Origin: Aporrectodea caliginosa
Taxonomy: Eukaryota; Annelida; Clitellata; Crassiclitellata; Lumbricidae
DNA length: 64,000 bases
Assembly (NCBI GenBank): GCA_020284085.1
Contig: JACEVL010000990.1
Span: 177,001-241,000, forward strand
Reading direction: 5' to 3'
Made by a program: the position numbers and the translations under genes. Every line of letters begins with the position of its first letter. The first letter of the stretch is position 1. Below are positions 41,387 through 52,415 of the stretch, in pieces. Below the pieces are notes generated by a model, which worked only from the letters and a program-made list of their open reading frames with translations, ran no database searches and was not told the origin of the DNA.

Positions 41387-41860
41387 TGCTTTCTGTTGCA
41401 GGGCAATCGTCGAAACTATCTTTCCTCCAGCAATGCATTGAAAATATCATTGCCATGGCAATACCGAAGCACCTACTGATCAGATGAACAAATCAGTCAT
41501 CTTGACATGCTTTCTCTTGCAGGGCAATCGTCGAAACTATCTTTCCTCCAGCAATGCATTGAAAATATCATTGCCATGGCAATACCGAAGCACCTACTGA
41601 TCAGACGAACAATTCAACATGAGCAATTGGGGTGGAATTAAGTGGAGAATGGCCTGTTCCACACAACAAAGCTGTAATCAATCATCTTGACGTGCTTTCT
41701 GTTGCAGGGCAATCGTCGAAACTATCTTTCCTCCAGCAATGCATTGAAAATATCATTGCCATGGCAATACCGAAGCACCTACTGATCAGATGAACAATTC
41801 AACATGAGCAATTGGGATGGAATTAAGTGGACAGCTGTAATCAGTCATGTCCAGTTGGTA
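41387..41860 (+). repeat. Triplicated exon-like cassette
   Basis: Three near-identical copies start at 41402, 41523 and 41708. Each is preceded by a perfect-looking acceptor (tgctttctgttgcag or tgctttctcttgcag) and begins ggcaatcgtcgaaactatct. One frame reads QSSKLSFLQQCIEN, IIAMAIPKHLLIR and stops at TGA. The copies differ mainly in what follows: copy 1 lacks about 64 bases of the spacer found after copy 2. An AATAAA lies at 41960-41965. The similarity extends into the presumed intron, so this is a duplication of genomic DNA, not retroposed exons. Confidence 0.7.
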
Positions 41861-42329
41861 TTACATGTGTATTTTAAAGCCGATTTTTAGATAGAACTGA
41901 ATGTGAATATGTTTAAATTGTCATCGTTCTCTGCGTTTTAGGTTTTTCTTTGTTTTGAACAAATAAATTTTGAAACCACAAAGGCACAAACGTTATTTGG
42001 CCGAATAGAGAAAAATCAATACACATGGTTTATGGAAATCATAAATCAATATTATACTCCAGAGTTTAGTCACTTTAGTGCAATATGCGACTCGCAGTTA
42101 TGCAGCATAGCGCAGGAGCATATCATTAAATTTATATACATATCATATATATATATATTATTGCATATTATACAGTCTTTGTTACGTGTATATATCGATC
42201 CATTATGAATAATATATTATAATGTATATATATAACACCATTATAAATGCATGTAATACTTATATAATATTGTTGTGCACATAATATACACGCTCTTTTT
42301 ATTACGTAAGTGCATGCATATATACATGC

Positions 42330-42455
42330 ATCCATACATACATAGTACATCCATACATACATATGTATATACATATGTACATACATACATACATACATAC
42401 ATACATACATACATACGCACGCATACATACATACATACATACATACATTGGCCTA
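42330..42455. repeat. (ATAC)n microsatellite
   Basis: Interrupted tetranucleotide repeat catacatacata. It is followed by a diverged (atcc)n-rich stretch to about 42830. All ORFs here are repeat artefacts. Confidence 0.95.
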
Positions 42456-42899
42456 CAATACATACAGGCACCTGGAGCGTATACCACGCAGACACCTGTA
42501 GCTTGCTATCGATGCTTTATTGCCATCTCACCTGCTCCTCCTCCATCTATCATCCTATTTTTCCATCGCAAATTTCCTCCGTCCATATCTGACGTTTGCA
42601 CTTCTACTGAACACACCGGTCTTCTGCGATTCATCATCCACTCATCTATTCATCCATCTTCTCATCCAACAATCCATCCAACCACCATCCACCTATCCAC
42701 CGTTGATCCACTCATCCAGCAATCCATCCGTCCTTCGATTCATCCACTTATCCGTCCACATATAGACTCATCAATCTATCTATTTTTAAATCCATCTATC
42801 CATTCAGACATCTATCTATTGATCCATCTTGTCGCATATTTATACAGTAGGTCCCTATTGGCAAATAAATCTATTTATTACACTGGCCAACACATAATT

Positions 42900-43725
42900 T
42901 GTTGCCTCAAATGTTAGAAGTGTTTCTGGGTATATTTGACCTGCTGATTCCAGATATGGCACCAGTTTTCTCCCAGCAGGTCTAGTGCATAGATTTAAAT
43001 CTATGCACTAAGTAAATTTCTGGGCATTTCTTTTAGAATCTTGAAAACCATTTTTCTCAAAAACCTTATGTGATACACAAATTCTGAGAACGCCACTGGA
43101 TTCAGCGTGCCAACATCTATATAGAACAGCTAAAGTTTTTTAGGAAGCAAAAAAAAGTTAAAATTTGTTGTCCAGTGAAACCTATGCACTAAAAGTAAAT
43201 TTCTGGGCATTTCTTTTAAAATCTTGCAAACTATTTTTCTCAAAAACCTTACGTGGTAAAAATATTCCGAGAACACCACTGGATTCAGCGTGCCAAAATC
43301 TATATAGAACAGCTAAAGTTTTTTAGGAAGCAAAAAAAGTTAAAATTTGTTGTCCAGTGAAACCTATGCACTAAAAGTAAATTTCTGGGCATTTCTTTTA
43401 AAATCTTGCAAACTATTTTTCTCAAAACCTTACGTGGTAAAAATATTCCGAGAACACCACTGGATTCAGCGTGCCAAAATCTATATAGAACAGCTAAAGT
43501 TTTTTAGGAAGCAAAAAAAGTTAAAATTTGTTGTCCAGTGAAATCTATGCACTAAGTAAATTTCTGGGCATTTCTTTTAAAATCTTGCAAACCATTTTTC
43601 TCAAAAACCTTACGTGATACAAAAATTATGAGAACACCACTGGATTCAGCGAGCCAAAATCTATATAGAACAGCTAAAGTTTTTTAGGCAGCAAAAAAAA
43701 AGTTAAAATTTGTTGTCCAGTGTTA
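42900..43725 (+). repeat. Satellite-like tandem array, about 180-bp unit, 4.5 copies
   Basis: The landmark tgggcatttcttttaaaatc occurs at 43021, 43204, 43386 and 43565 (periods 183, 182, 179). Each unit contains cactggattcagcgtgccaa, ctatatagaacagctaaagt and aaaatttgttgtccagtga. A partial unit precedes the first full one (ttgacctgctgattccag...). The inner two units are almost identical; the outer ones are more diverged. Confidence 0.95.
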
Positions 43726-46429
43726 TATATAATATATATAACACATACTTAATGTTATATGTTTATATATACTACGTGTAACATATTAAATATTATATCT
43801 AAACACAAAACTCATTTATATATATATACACATAAGCCTATCTATGTGTAAGTGTGGGTGTATGTATATATGTAACGTTCGCGTGCGGGTGTAGTTGCAT
43901 GGGTCTGACGGTCCCAGCTTCTTTCGCGAGATGGCGCTCGACCAGTACGGACGTCTGGAGGTGGAGGATAGAGCGGCTTCAACGCTGCTCCGATTGTTGT
44001 TCACATTAATGACGTCGTGTTGCAAGTGCTGTCGTTGAGATTAGCTGATGAATATTCATGAGATTAATTAGTAACGACGTTAGTCGGCAGAGGCGAGGCG
44101 ATGTTACAGCGATTACGAAATTAGGCGATCAACGCTTTGCGATGTTGTGACAGGACGGATCTGTTTTTTTTATCGAGGCATTCATTAAAACGATCTGAAG
44201 GAGCTGCGTTATTGAATTGAGTTGCGCACAGTAAGTTGTTTTGTACCTTAACTGAAACCGGTGATACGAGAGTAGGGTCATTTGGACGGAAGCGGAAAAC
44301 CGGTTTCAGTTTGTGGAGTCAGTTTAGGCAGTCGTCATGGATGGGATCAAAGAACCGGTAGGAATTTCTTTCGTTCATCTGTGTTCGTAGTAGTGAAGTT
44401 TTTAAGAGGTGTTGCCGTCTGCTATAATAAGGGCCAGTTCTTAAGTGCTTCATATCTGATTTCTAATATCCTAGTTATGCACAGTTGCATAGCGCTTTCG
44501 TAAGGCGATCTATAGCACGCGTGAATGGTGTTATATATGAACATGTACATGAATGCACTTTCTGTTACATACACACATACATACAAATGCACTCACACAT
44601 ACATACAAACATGCATGCAGAGCTTCTCATTTGAGGCGATCGATCGATCGATCTCCTTGGTCGATCGCCTAGCAAAGCTCTGGTCGATCGGTAAATCGAT
44701 CGCGCTCGATGAGTTAGAATCCAAGAGGAACCTGGAGTAAGACCATTATTTTATTTATCTAATTTAGCCTACATTAGGCTACTTGTGAAAGTTCAGACTA
44801 CAGGATCGATACAAGATTGCATATCCACGATCGACGGTTATTACTAGTTTTACGTGTACTCTAGCAGTTAACCTTCAGGGTATACCAAGGTTTTTTGCAA
44901 CATCGGCTACCAAGAGGTGGGTGGTTACCACCACACCCCCTGGATTTCTGGGTTGGTTTCAAATATCATATCAAGTTCTATAGCAATTGGTTCAGTATTC
45001 ATTTCTGACAAAAATGGTAGGCCTATATATTTAGTTGTAAAAGTTGTGAATGCACCTCGAAATTACATAATTTTGAACAACCGAACCGGTGATATTAGTG
45101 ATATTGTGTAATTATTATTCCGCACAACTTATACTTGTTGGATAGACAAATATAAGATTATATGTGTTTTGAAACTGAACAATGTATCCAAGAACATTAC
45201 AAATATATAATGAGTTATATAACTATAACGAAAATAACACTAAAAAAATTCATCGTTATTTTCGTTAATACACAAAAAAATAAAAAAAATATAATATCGA
45301 CAAAAATGAGGACGTAAAAATGCGCTACAACTAACAGCATATGTTCGTCTTGGATTTTTTATATGTGAATCAATCCAGTAGTAGTGGCACGGTTTATTGA
45401 ATTTAACTGTTTTGTAAGCGTTTCTATAGCGATTGCGACCCAGTTTGACTAGCGCAAATTCGCAAACTTAGTAGTCGTAATAATCTTGTAGTCAAAATGT
45501 CTTTAAAGATCTTGAGCAACCGCAATTGTGCGTCATCCTGTCTGAAGTCATTTCAAGTACGAATCAGTCACAAATAAAAGTTCGCGTATCGGCAATTCGG
45601 CATCGTTGTTGTTATGTGACCCCGTGATATTCTATCCCCCTAAAGCATATCCCTCCGGACGGAATAAACCGATGTAGAGTATTCGGGGGATAAATCATTC
45701 TATCCCCCATCGTCATACGCATCACGATAGCCAAGACGAAAATACAGTCAAAATCACCAAAAACGAAGTGAATTAATTTCAGGTCAAACTAAAGATACGC
45801 AACATAACAATTTTTATGTGTACAATAAATCCAAACAGTGTGACTTAGAAACGCCAATAATGCAAACTAAACCAGATATATTCCATTTCGCTAAGGGGGT
45901 ATTAATTTAGGGGATACTCTATTTCGTGACACCGGCTCACAGCCGGTAAAAACACGACTAATCTACTCAATCGTCTCAAGTATCATCACCCACCTACAAA
46001 CAAAGCAGTCTGCGCTGCAGAAAGTGATAGGAAAGGCGTGGAAGGGAATTCGCGAAGACTATCAAAACCGGTGTCAGTAAAATTATTAAATTAAGAAACT
46101 CAATTAACCGTGCCAATGGCTGCTTTTTCAACGTGTTTGGTGATGTTTGCGGACTTTACAACGTCTCCCTTTCTTTCTACTCTAGGTGTCATTACATAGA
46201 AATATTTCTATCTGTCGTGTTTTAATAAGTGTTTCAAAAGTGTTGTAATAATGTATCGTAAGCTCGAGATCTGTCGAATTAACAACGACCTCTTTTATAA
46301 TAATAGCCGCACTGCTGATGCAATATTTTATGCTATACGGGACTGAGGAATAATACGGGCTAGCACGGTCCATGCACGGGGACCATAAAATGGCGTAGGG
46401 CCCATTCAAATGGGCATCGGTGGTGAAGG
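43726..46429. other. No recognisable gene
   Basis: AT-rich sequence with (ta)n patches at 43720-43840. A GC-richer stretch at 43870-44500 could include a promoter or 5' exon (ATG at 44338, MDGIKEP, before a GTAGGA donor-like site), but there is no family match. A GATC-rich hairpin lies at 44634-44670. The MITE-like copy at 45615-45937 is listed separately. Confidence 0.4.
45615..45937. mobile_element. MITE-like element, copy 1 (related to 55940-56768)
   Basis: Shares with the second copy ggaataaaccg, a core cgtcatacgcatcacgatag, gccaagacgaaaat, caccaaaaacgaag, aaactaaagatacgcaac, and the right end ggggatactctatttcgtga followed by caccgg. The left end (gtgaccccgtgatattctat) is a diverged inverted copy of the right end. 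About 320 bases, no coding capacity. Confidence 0.7.
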
Positions 46430-46437
46430 ATTTCGCC

Positions 46438-47587
46438 CAGAGGCGTAGCTAGGGGGGCAGAGGGGTACATGTGTCCCCGGGCGCCAGAGGAAGGGGGCGC
46501 CAAAATGAGGGTCAGAATTAATAATTTTAGTCTTGATTTTGATGCTATTTTAACTAATTTATCCCAAATAAATTTATGTTGGCGCCCCAAAACCTCATTA
46601 GTTACAAACTAGTTGTCAGACATTATTTTGGCGCCCCATTGAGCACTAAGGGGCACCATGCATATTACACATTACAAACGATAGGCCTATACCTATAATG
46701 CAAGATTGTTGTGCTAGTCAGAATCAGAAAAGTCGTTTTCTCATAAAATCATGGATCGGTTTAAGCTCACGTATATCCTTAATGTACTGAAAGTGGCATC
46801 TGATTTTATTATATAAACAAATTAGGTATAGTAATTTTCAACTTTCCTGTATGGGAAACTTTTAACCGGCTGGAATGAATAACTGCATTCCTAGAGGGAG
46901 GGTGGGGTATGCACTATGCAGTATGCCAAGTTTGCCAACCCTTTTTATTAGAAGCATCTGTCTGAGGGTTAAGGTAGCTATAGGTCTGCCTTGACTCTTG
47001 ACGCCCATGGCTGCATCCATGATCCCCAGTAAGAAATATTAAACTAGGCATCATGGACACAGGGTGACCGCTGGTTCGGACTGCTGCATCCCAGTGATGT
47101 GTATATTTATTGGGCCATGAGGTCAAAATTCCAAACTAACTTTCAATAAGAGGTAGACTGACAGTATCAGTCAGAACTCGAGAGTTTGGCTATCTTGGAT
47201 TTCAATTCTGCCGCTGTAGTTTTGTTTGAATGCAAATACTTAATCACTGTTTCATAAGAAATAAGTCTGTTAGTTTAGCGATACGTAACATAGTACAATC
47301 AACAACCTAGTGTTTAAATATTCTTTATTTTGTCGACAATAGATATGTGTCATGATATTTGTTTGATAAATAAATTCACGTATAGGCCTAATTTAAATTT
47401 ATTGACTTTCAAAAACACAATGAACAGTCGGTAATTTTAATATTTTATTTCACTAAAATTTAAATTGCCATTCCGTGTATTTGGAAAATGCGAAATAAAT
47501 AAAACAGGGAGGAACGAGGAGGGGCGGGGCAGAGGCGCCAATTTCATAGTTTGTCCCCGGGCGCAAAATTTCCTAGCTACGCCTCTG
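46438..47587. mobile_element. Non-autonomous hAT-like DNA transposon with 8-bp target duplication
   Basis: The left end CAGAGGCGTAGCTAGG (46438-46453) and right end CCTAGCTACGCCTCTG (47572-47587) are perfect 16-bp inverted repeats. They are flanked by the direct repeat ATTTCGCC at 46430-46437 and 47588-47595. Both ends continue as weaker inverted homology (gtccccgggcgcc, and gtccccgggcgc on the right). The 1150-bp interior has no transposase frame. The 8-bp duplication and CAG-type terminus fit hAT. Confidence 0.93.
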
Positions 47588-47929
47588 ATTTCGCCCGATC
47601 AATTCATTGAAAACTGAACAGGGTCGAGGCCATGTATACGGTCGCTATATAAAATCGAGTACATTGTAACATTTACATTTACAATTTCAGTGGCTCTCAA
47701 AGAGAAAGATATCTAATTGTCCGTGCATAGATAGGACGAGTCTTTATCGTGGATTACGCTTAGTCGATTGATTGGTCAAGGGAATCAGTTCATGAGCCTG
47801 AGCAAAGGATGGAAATACCATTCCATTCCGGGAAATGTCCGGTTCGTCAGGCAAGGAAATAAGAGCGAAACTGGAATCTATAGTCTGGAAATTATGAATT
47901 AGAGGAGTATCATTCCGATCGAAGATTTA

Positions 47930-47932
47930 CCC

Positions 47933-48009
<77 letters not shown>

Positions 48010-48070
48010 GTAATAATAATAGTAATAATAATAGAAATAATAATAAAAATAATAATAATAAAAATAATCA
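47930..48070. repeat. (ATA)n microsatellite with LINE-like tail
   Basis: About 135 bases of ATA/AAT with a few substitutions. The following 48066-48180 (ttattgaaacaatccggttg, gcaaccggttacagtgtaca) looks like the 3' end of a minus-strand LINE whose tail seeded the microsatellite. Confidence 0.85.
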
Positions 48071-48233
48071 TCATCTTTATTGAAACAATCCGGTTGACAA
48101 ACCGCAACCGGTTACAGTGTACAGTTATGCAATTGAAACAATTCACAAGAACACAAATGACAGAAGACATAAATCTTAACTACTAACAGAACAGGCAGCC
48201 TGCAATACACGGCGCTAATAGCAGCCTACAAAG

Positions 48234-48718
48234 CGGTGTCACGACAATTCGTCTACCGACATTTCGTCTACGACACTTCGTCTACACTTATTATTTCGTC
48301 TACCAACATTTCGTCTACAAAGTTATTTGATATTGTCACTTTAAAGTGGAAGCTAGATTGATGAAAAACCGTTTCCCTAAATGGAAGTGGGATTGATGAA
48401 AATATTCCTGTGTTGAAATAGAGGCTGGATTGATCGAAATAATTTTTCCCGTAAATAGAAGCTGGATACCAAGCTAGATGCATGGATGAAACTAAGTTTC
48501 CATTCAATAGAAGTTGGATTGATGAAAATAATCTTTTCAGTAATTAGAAGCTGGATTCCTGAGAATATTTAGCACGTTTTAGCGAAAGTATAAGAAAGCG
48601 GCCTCTGTTGATTATCCGTAATGGATAAAGATACACTTGTAGACGAAATGTCGTTAGACGAAGTGTCTGTAGACGAAGTGTCGTAGACGAAAAGTCTGTA
48701 GACGAGTTGTCGCGGAAC
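48234..48718. mobile_element. TIR element with repeated GTCTAC-type ends and 9-bp target duplication
   Basis: The left arm 48234-48320 contains repeated (cgtctac)-type motifs: ACGACAATTCGTCTAC, GACATTTCGTCTAC, GACACTTCGTCTAC. The right arm 48630-48718 carries the inverted set (GTAGACGAAGTGTC, GTAGACGAGTTGTCGC). The direct repeat CCTACAAAG flanks the element at 48225-48233 and 48719-48727. Sub-repeated long arms and a 9-bp duplication suggest a Mutator-like non-autonomous element. The interior has repeated gaagctggattgatgaaaa motifs. Confidence 0.85.
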
Positions 48719-49720
48719 CCTACAAAGAATGTCAGCCTACGGATAATGTATCGTAAACAAGTTGAAAAATCGAATGACGTCACAATTACTTATTTGTCCC
48801 AATTGAAAGTAATAATGTATCGTAAGCTCTATCGTAAACAACGACCTCTTATATAATAACGGTCTTAAACATGTTGAAGAATGGAATGATGTCACAATGA
48901 CGTATCTTCCATAAGGTCGAGGACTTTAAATAAATGACGAAATATAATACAACTGTAGGGTATAAGAGCATTTTTATAGCGCATTAATTTTGGGAATTTC
49001 GTAAATGACCTGCGACCTAACTCGTTAAAGCGCGCTATAAATTTCATTTTCATTTGTATTGTATTGTAAGTTTTATGTCTACAGATTTTGAAGATAATAG
49101 TTTGGGTCCACAGTGTTATAGGCTATCGTTTCGCACTTCAGAAGCTGTGCAAAATTAGCCATAAAATTAAATAAAATGGCATATTTAAAGCAAATCGACG
49201 TTACAGCACATATTAATTATGACGTTTAACTCTACATATGCAATTGTTTATTTTATAAAACTAATTATTCGTCGATTTTCTTCGTAGAAACCGCAATGCA
49301 TTTTGGTAAGTAAAAACGACGTTTTACAATTTTGCCGCTATGAGCGTCAGACTCAATGGACGTTACACAGGAACTATCCAGTCCTGTGTATTCGAGGTCC
49401 TTGCCAAAAGAGTTTGTCATAAACTGCGCAAATGTAACGCTTATTAATTGGGAAAAATTCAAACGCATGTAAGGTTCGGTCTCTGGCTGCCTTAAGATGT
49501 CTCTAAGACTATACGCAATTTTGCTGTCGTTACCCTCCTTTTATATGCTGTGGATCGACGTTATATAATCCTAAGCATGCAATACGACTAAACTTACTTG
49601 CGGGACCGCTGGCGTTGGGTAAAACCACGAAAGTCCCCTTATATATGGACTTTATGTACATATATATTGACGTGCAAGATGGGCTCTGGCGTGGGTTTTA
49701 ACATCCCGTAACCCAAGACA

Positions 49721-49960
49721 TCTACTAATAACAATAATAAAACGATTTGTATAGCGCCGTACTCAGTCGAGGCCGAAGGAAAGGGCGCTGTACACGAGTT
49801 CAATAAATCAGTGACAGTCACATGATTGTTTAAAAGTCTTGAGCTGTCATTTAAATGTCTCCAGAGAGGGGGCAATCTTTACATGGTCTGGAAGACTGCT
49901 CAACGCAGAGGGTCCTGCGACAGAGAAGGACCAGTCGTCAAACCTCGTAGAAGACCGAAT
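49721..49960. mobile_element. SINE-like or dispersed repeat
   Basis: gatttgtatagcgccgtact, cgaaggaaagggcgctgtac and a downstream gtctccagagagggggcaat...tctggaagactgctcaac segment. The 118-codon ORF at 49826-50182 starts inside this repeat and has no recognisable family. Confidence 0.45.
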
Positions 49961-50288
49961 GTTATTAATTACTTTGAAAGTTACCAAGCACAGTTTGTAC
50001 AAAGTAATCCGCTGAGGAACACGCAGCCAGTGACACTGAGGCAGACGTCCAACTGGTCAGTTTACCATGACCCGCATTTCTCGTTGAACTGCAATGCTCA
50101 ATCCACTGACGTCGCTGACTCGAAGAACAGTACTAAGTTCTTACATCTGGACGAAAAGACAATCAATTGCGAGAGGGAGTAGCAATGATTCTGAACAAGA
50201 AATGAACAAAGGCAATTATAGGATACCAGTTGATATCACAACGATTAATGTCTGCAAGATGATTTTATGATCAACTTCAGCAGACAAT

Positions 50289-51740
50289 CAGGGCCGGATT
50301 AAGACTTCCGGGGGCCCTAACCCAAAACATGGGCGTCCGGAGCGGGTAAGGGAGCATTTGCGGCCCCCGGATTTTGCAAATATTTAAAAAATACTTATCT
50401 TGGTTTTTAACAATGAATGCCTATGATTTTTCCACAGTTTCATTTTTTATCCAAACAAGTCAATATAACCTGAAAAACTTAAAATATTTAAAAACATTTA
50501 AACTTTTAACAGTTTTGTGTTTGAAACAAACGTTCAGGTATAGCTGAAAACGAATCCCAGAACGCTAACAACTGGCTCCATATCATGTCAAATGCATTGG
50601 CGGTTATTGGTATCCGCGCCATAACCCTAATTGCGCCTACTGATGGTGACGTGATAGATTGCTTTCGGCACCCTCGTTAGTCCCCGTCCCAACAATTCCT
50701 AACTTTGACCCCCTAAACAGAATTCTTTACCTCCCTAAAAAATCCTGTGGACGCCCGTGATTATGTTCCGTTATACTAAATTTAGGTAATTTCACAATTT
50801 TCACCCGCTTTCGCCCGGTCACCGTGTCAACAATGTGTCTATTATGGTCGACACAGAGTGGGAAATATTAGAGTTTCGCTTTGACGTCTGCCGTCGGTCG
50901 CAAGGGGCCTCTGTACAGAATGGGAGCGTGAATCTGCAACTAGGGTGAGTATACAGTAGGGGTCTGCGGGTATACCCGTAGCCGCGGGTTTACCCGTACC
51001 CGACCCGTACCCGCGGGTCGGGTACGGGTCGGGTAGACATTTTACGGGTCGGGTCGGGTACGGGTAGGAGCATTACGGGTACGGGTATACCCGGTTTTAC
51101 CCGTAACGAACTGAAGTTTTGGGCTTACATGTAATTGTGAGTCTTGCACCTTCAGAGACTTACTATAACTGGCGGTATCCTGTCTAAGTACTATATCCTT
51201 GTGTTGACCTATGTCCGTGCGCCTTCGTGAGCTTGACATTGATTGATTTATAGATGCTCAATTTACAGTTACAAAATAGCTTGTTTCCATTAGCACAATT
51301 CGATCATAGGTCCCGACAGCCTGTGTCAGAGGTTGCTGACGCCGAGCTTGGCAGTCCAGCAGCCGTGTTTTCATTAAAGCAGGTTGATGCAGTAACGGTA
51401 GATGAGGCTAAGCATAGTTGAAACACCAAGTCTATCACCCCTTTCCTTCTGAGAAATACTGAAACTATTCAATTAGCAGTATTTTAGTGCAAACTGCCGT
51501 GTTATGGCTGGCTGCATAAAAGTTATTATTATTATATTTTTAAATCGCCCGAGGTCAGTGTATTTCCCAGGCTCTAAGAAACGATCCGAACAGTTGTGTC
51601 GTTCTTCAGTTAACGGTCATCTTCACCGGTAAAATAAAATTATGTAAACGTGCAACGAAAAACAACAGCGTAGAACCGTTGGGTGCAAATTGAAAGAAGC
51701 TGAAAGAGGAGTACTGTCTCCTTCGGGTCCCCCGAAACAG

Positions 51741-51812
<72 letters not shown>

Positions 51813-52249
51813 GCTGTGATCATCACTGCGATCGTCAGACTATTATTATTACAACAACATGCCCTGTAAGACCATTGGACTGGTAGGGACTGGGATCATA
51901 GGAAGTCCTATTAGGCTAATTACGTGGTGGGTACGGTTCGGGTACGGGTATACCCGCGGGTACGGGTCGGGTTGGGTAGTAATTTCGAGCACGGGTCGGG
52001 TACGGGTACGGGTAACGGTCCTGTGTTACGGGTACGGGTCGGGTAGCAAAAATGCTCTACCCGCAGACCTCTAGTATACAGTAAGTAAGAAGTAACTACA
52101 ACTTTCTAGAGCTAAATTATTTGAAATTATACAAAATTATAGGAATTTGCTACAACAATTTGATTTAATTTCTCCGCATTTTGGGGCTCCCAAAACCTTG
52201 CGGGGCCCTAAGCCATGGCTTATCTGGCTTATGCCTTAATCCGGCACTG
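50289..52249. mobile_element. hAT-like transposon (outer), interrupted by a second hAT
   Basis: The left end CAGGGCCGGATTAAG (50289-50303) and right end CTTAATCCGGCACTG (52235-52249) are inverted repeats with one mismatch. They are flanked by the direct 8-bp repeat CAGACAAT at 50281-50288 and 52250-52257. Subterminal inverted homology (gggggccctaa and ggggccctaag) supports the ends. After removing the inner element (50957-52073 plus one target copy) the outer element is about 0.84 kb. No transposase is visible. Confidence 0.93.
50957..52073. mobile_element. hAT-like transposon (inner), nested, with tacccg-rich ends
   Basis: The ends TAGGGGTCTGCGGGTA (50957-50972) and TACCCGCAGACCTCTA (52058-52073) are inverted with one mismatch, flanked by the 8-bp duplication GTATACAG (50949-50956, 52074-52081). 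Both arms are long arrays of (gggtacgggtcggg)-like subrepeats in inverted orientation: left 50965-51095, right 51930-52050. The interior contains a (TTA)n run at 51740-51812 and no transposase. Confidence 0.93.
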
Positions 52250-52286
52250 CAGACAATAATAGGCCTACTCGGGAATTCCCAGACAT

Positions 52287-52415
52287 GACATAATCGTCAT
52301 TGCGGGAGATTTCAATGCAAAGGTCGGCAGAAAAAGCGATCCACCTCACTCAACGTCATCCGATCGTCTGAATCAATATCGAGCAAATCGAGCGACCTTT
52401 CGAGTTCTGGCCATT
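52287..52415 (+). mobile_element. LINE endonuclease fragment
   Basis: The frame reads DIIVIAGDFNAKVGRKSD and continues SSDRLNQYRANRATF. The (ILVxGDFNAkvG) motif is the AP-endonuclease signature of non-LTR retrotransposons. Only about 40 codons remain and no reverse transcriptase follows. Confidence 0.8.

Noticed and set aside
42168..42917. Tyr/Ile/His-rich ORFs
   Set aside because: Translation of (ATAC)n and (ATCC)n repeats.
48238..48320. Regularly spaced short repeats resembling a CRISPR-like array
   Set aside because: Too short and degenerate, in a eukaryotic genome, and inverted at the other end with a 9-bp target duplication: transposon arms.
49826..50182. 118-codon plus-strand ORF
   Set aside because: Begins inside a dispersed repeat and shows no domain or family similarity; listed only as repeat.
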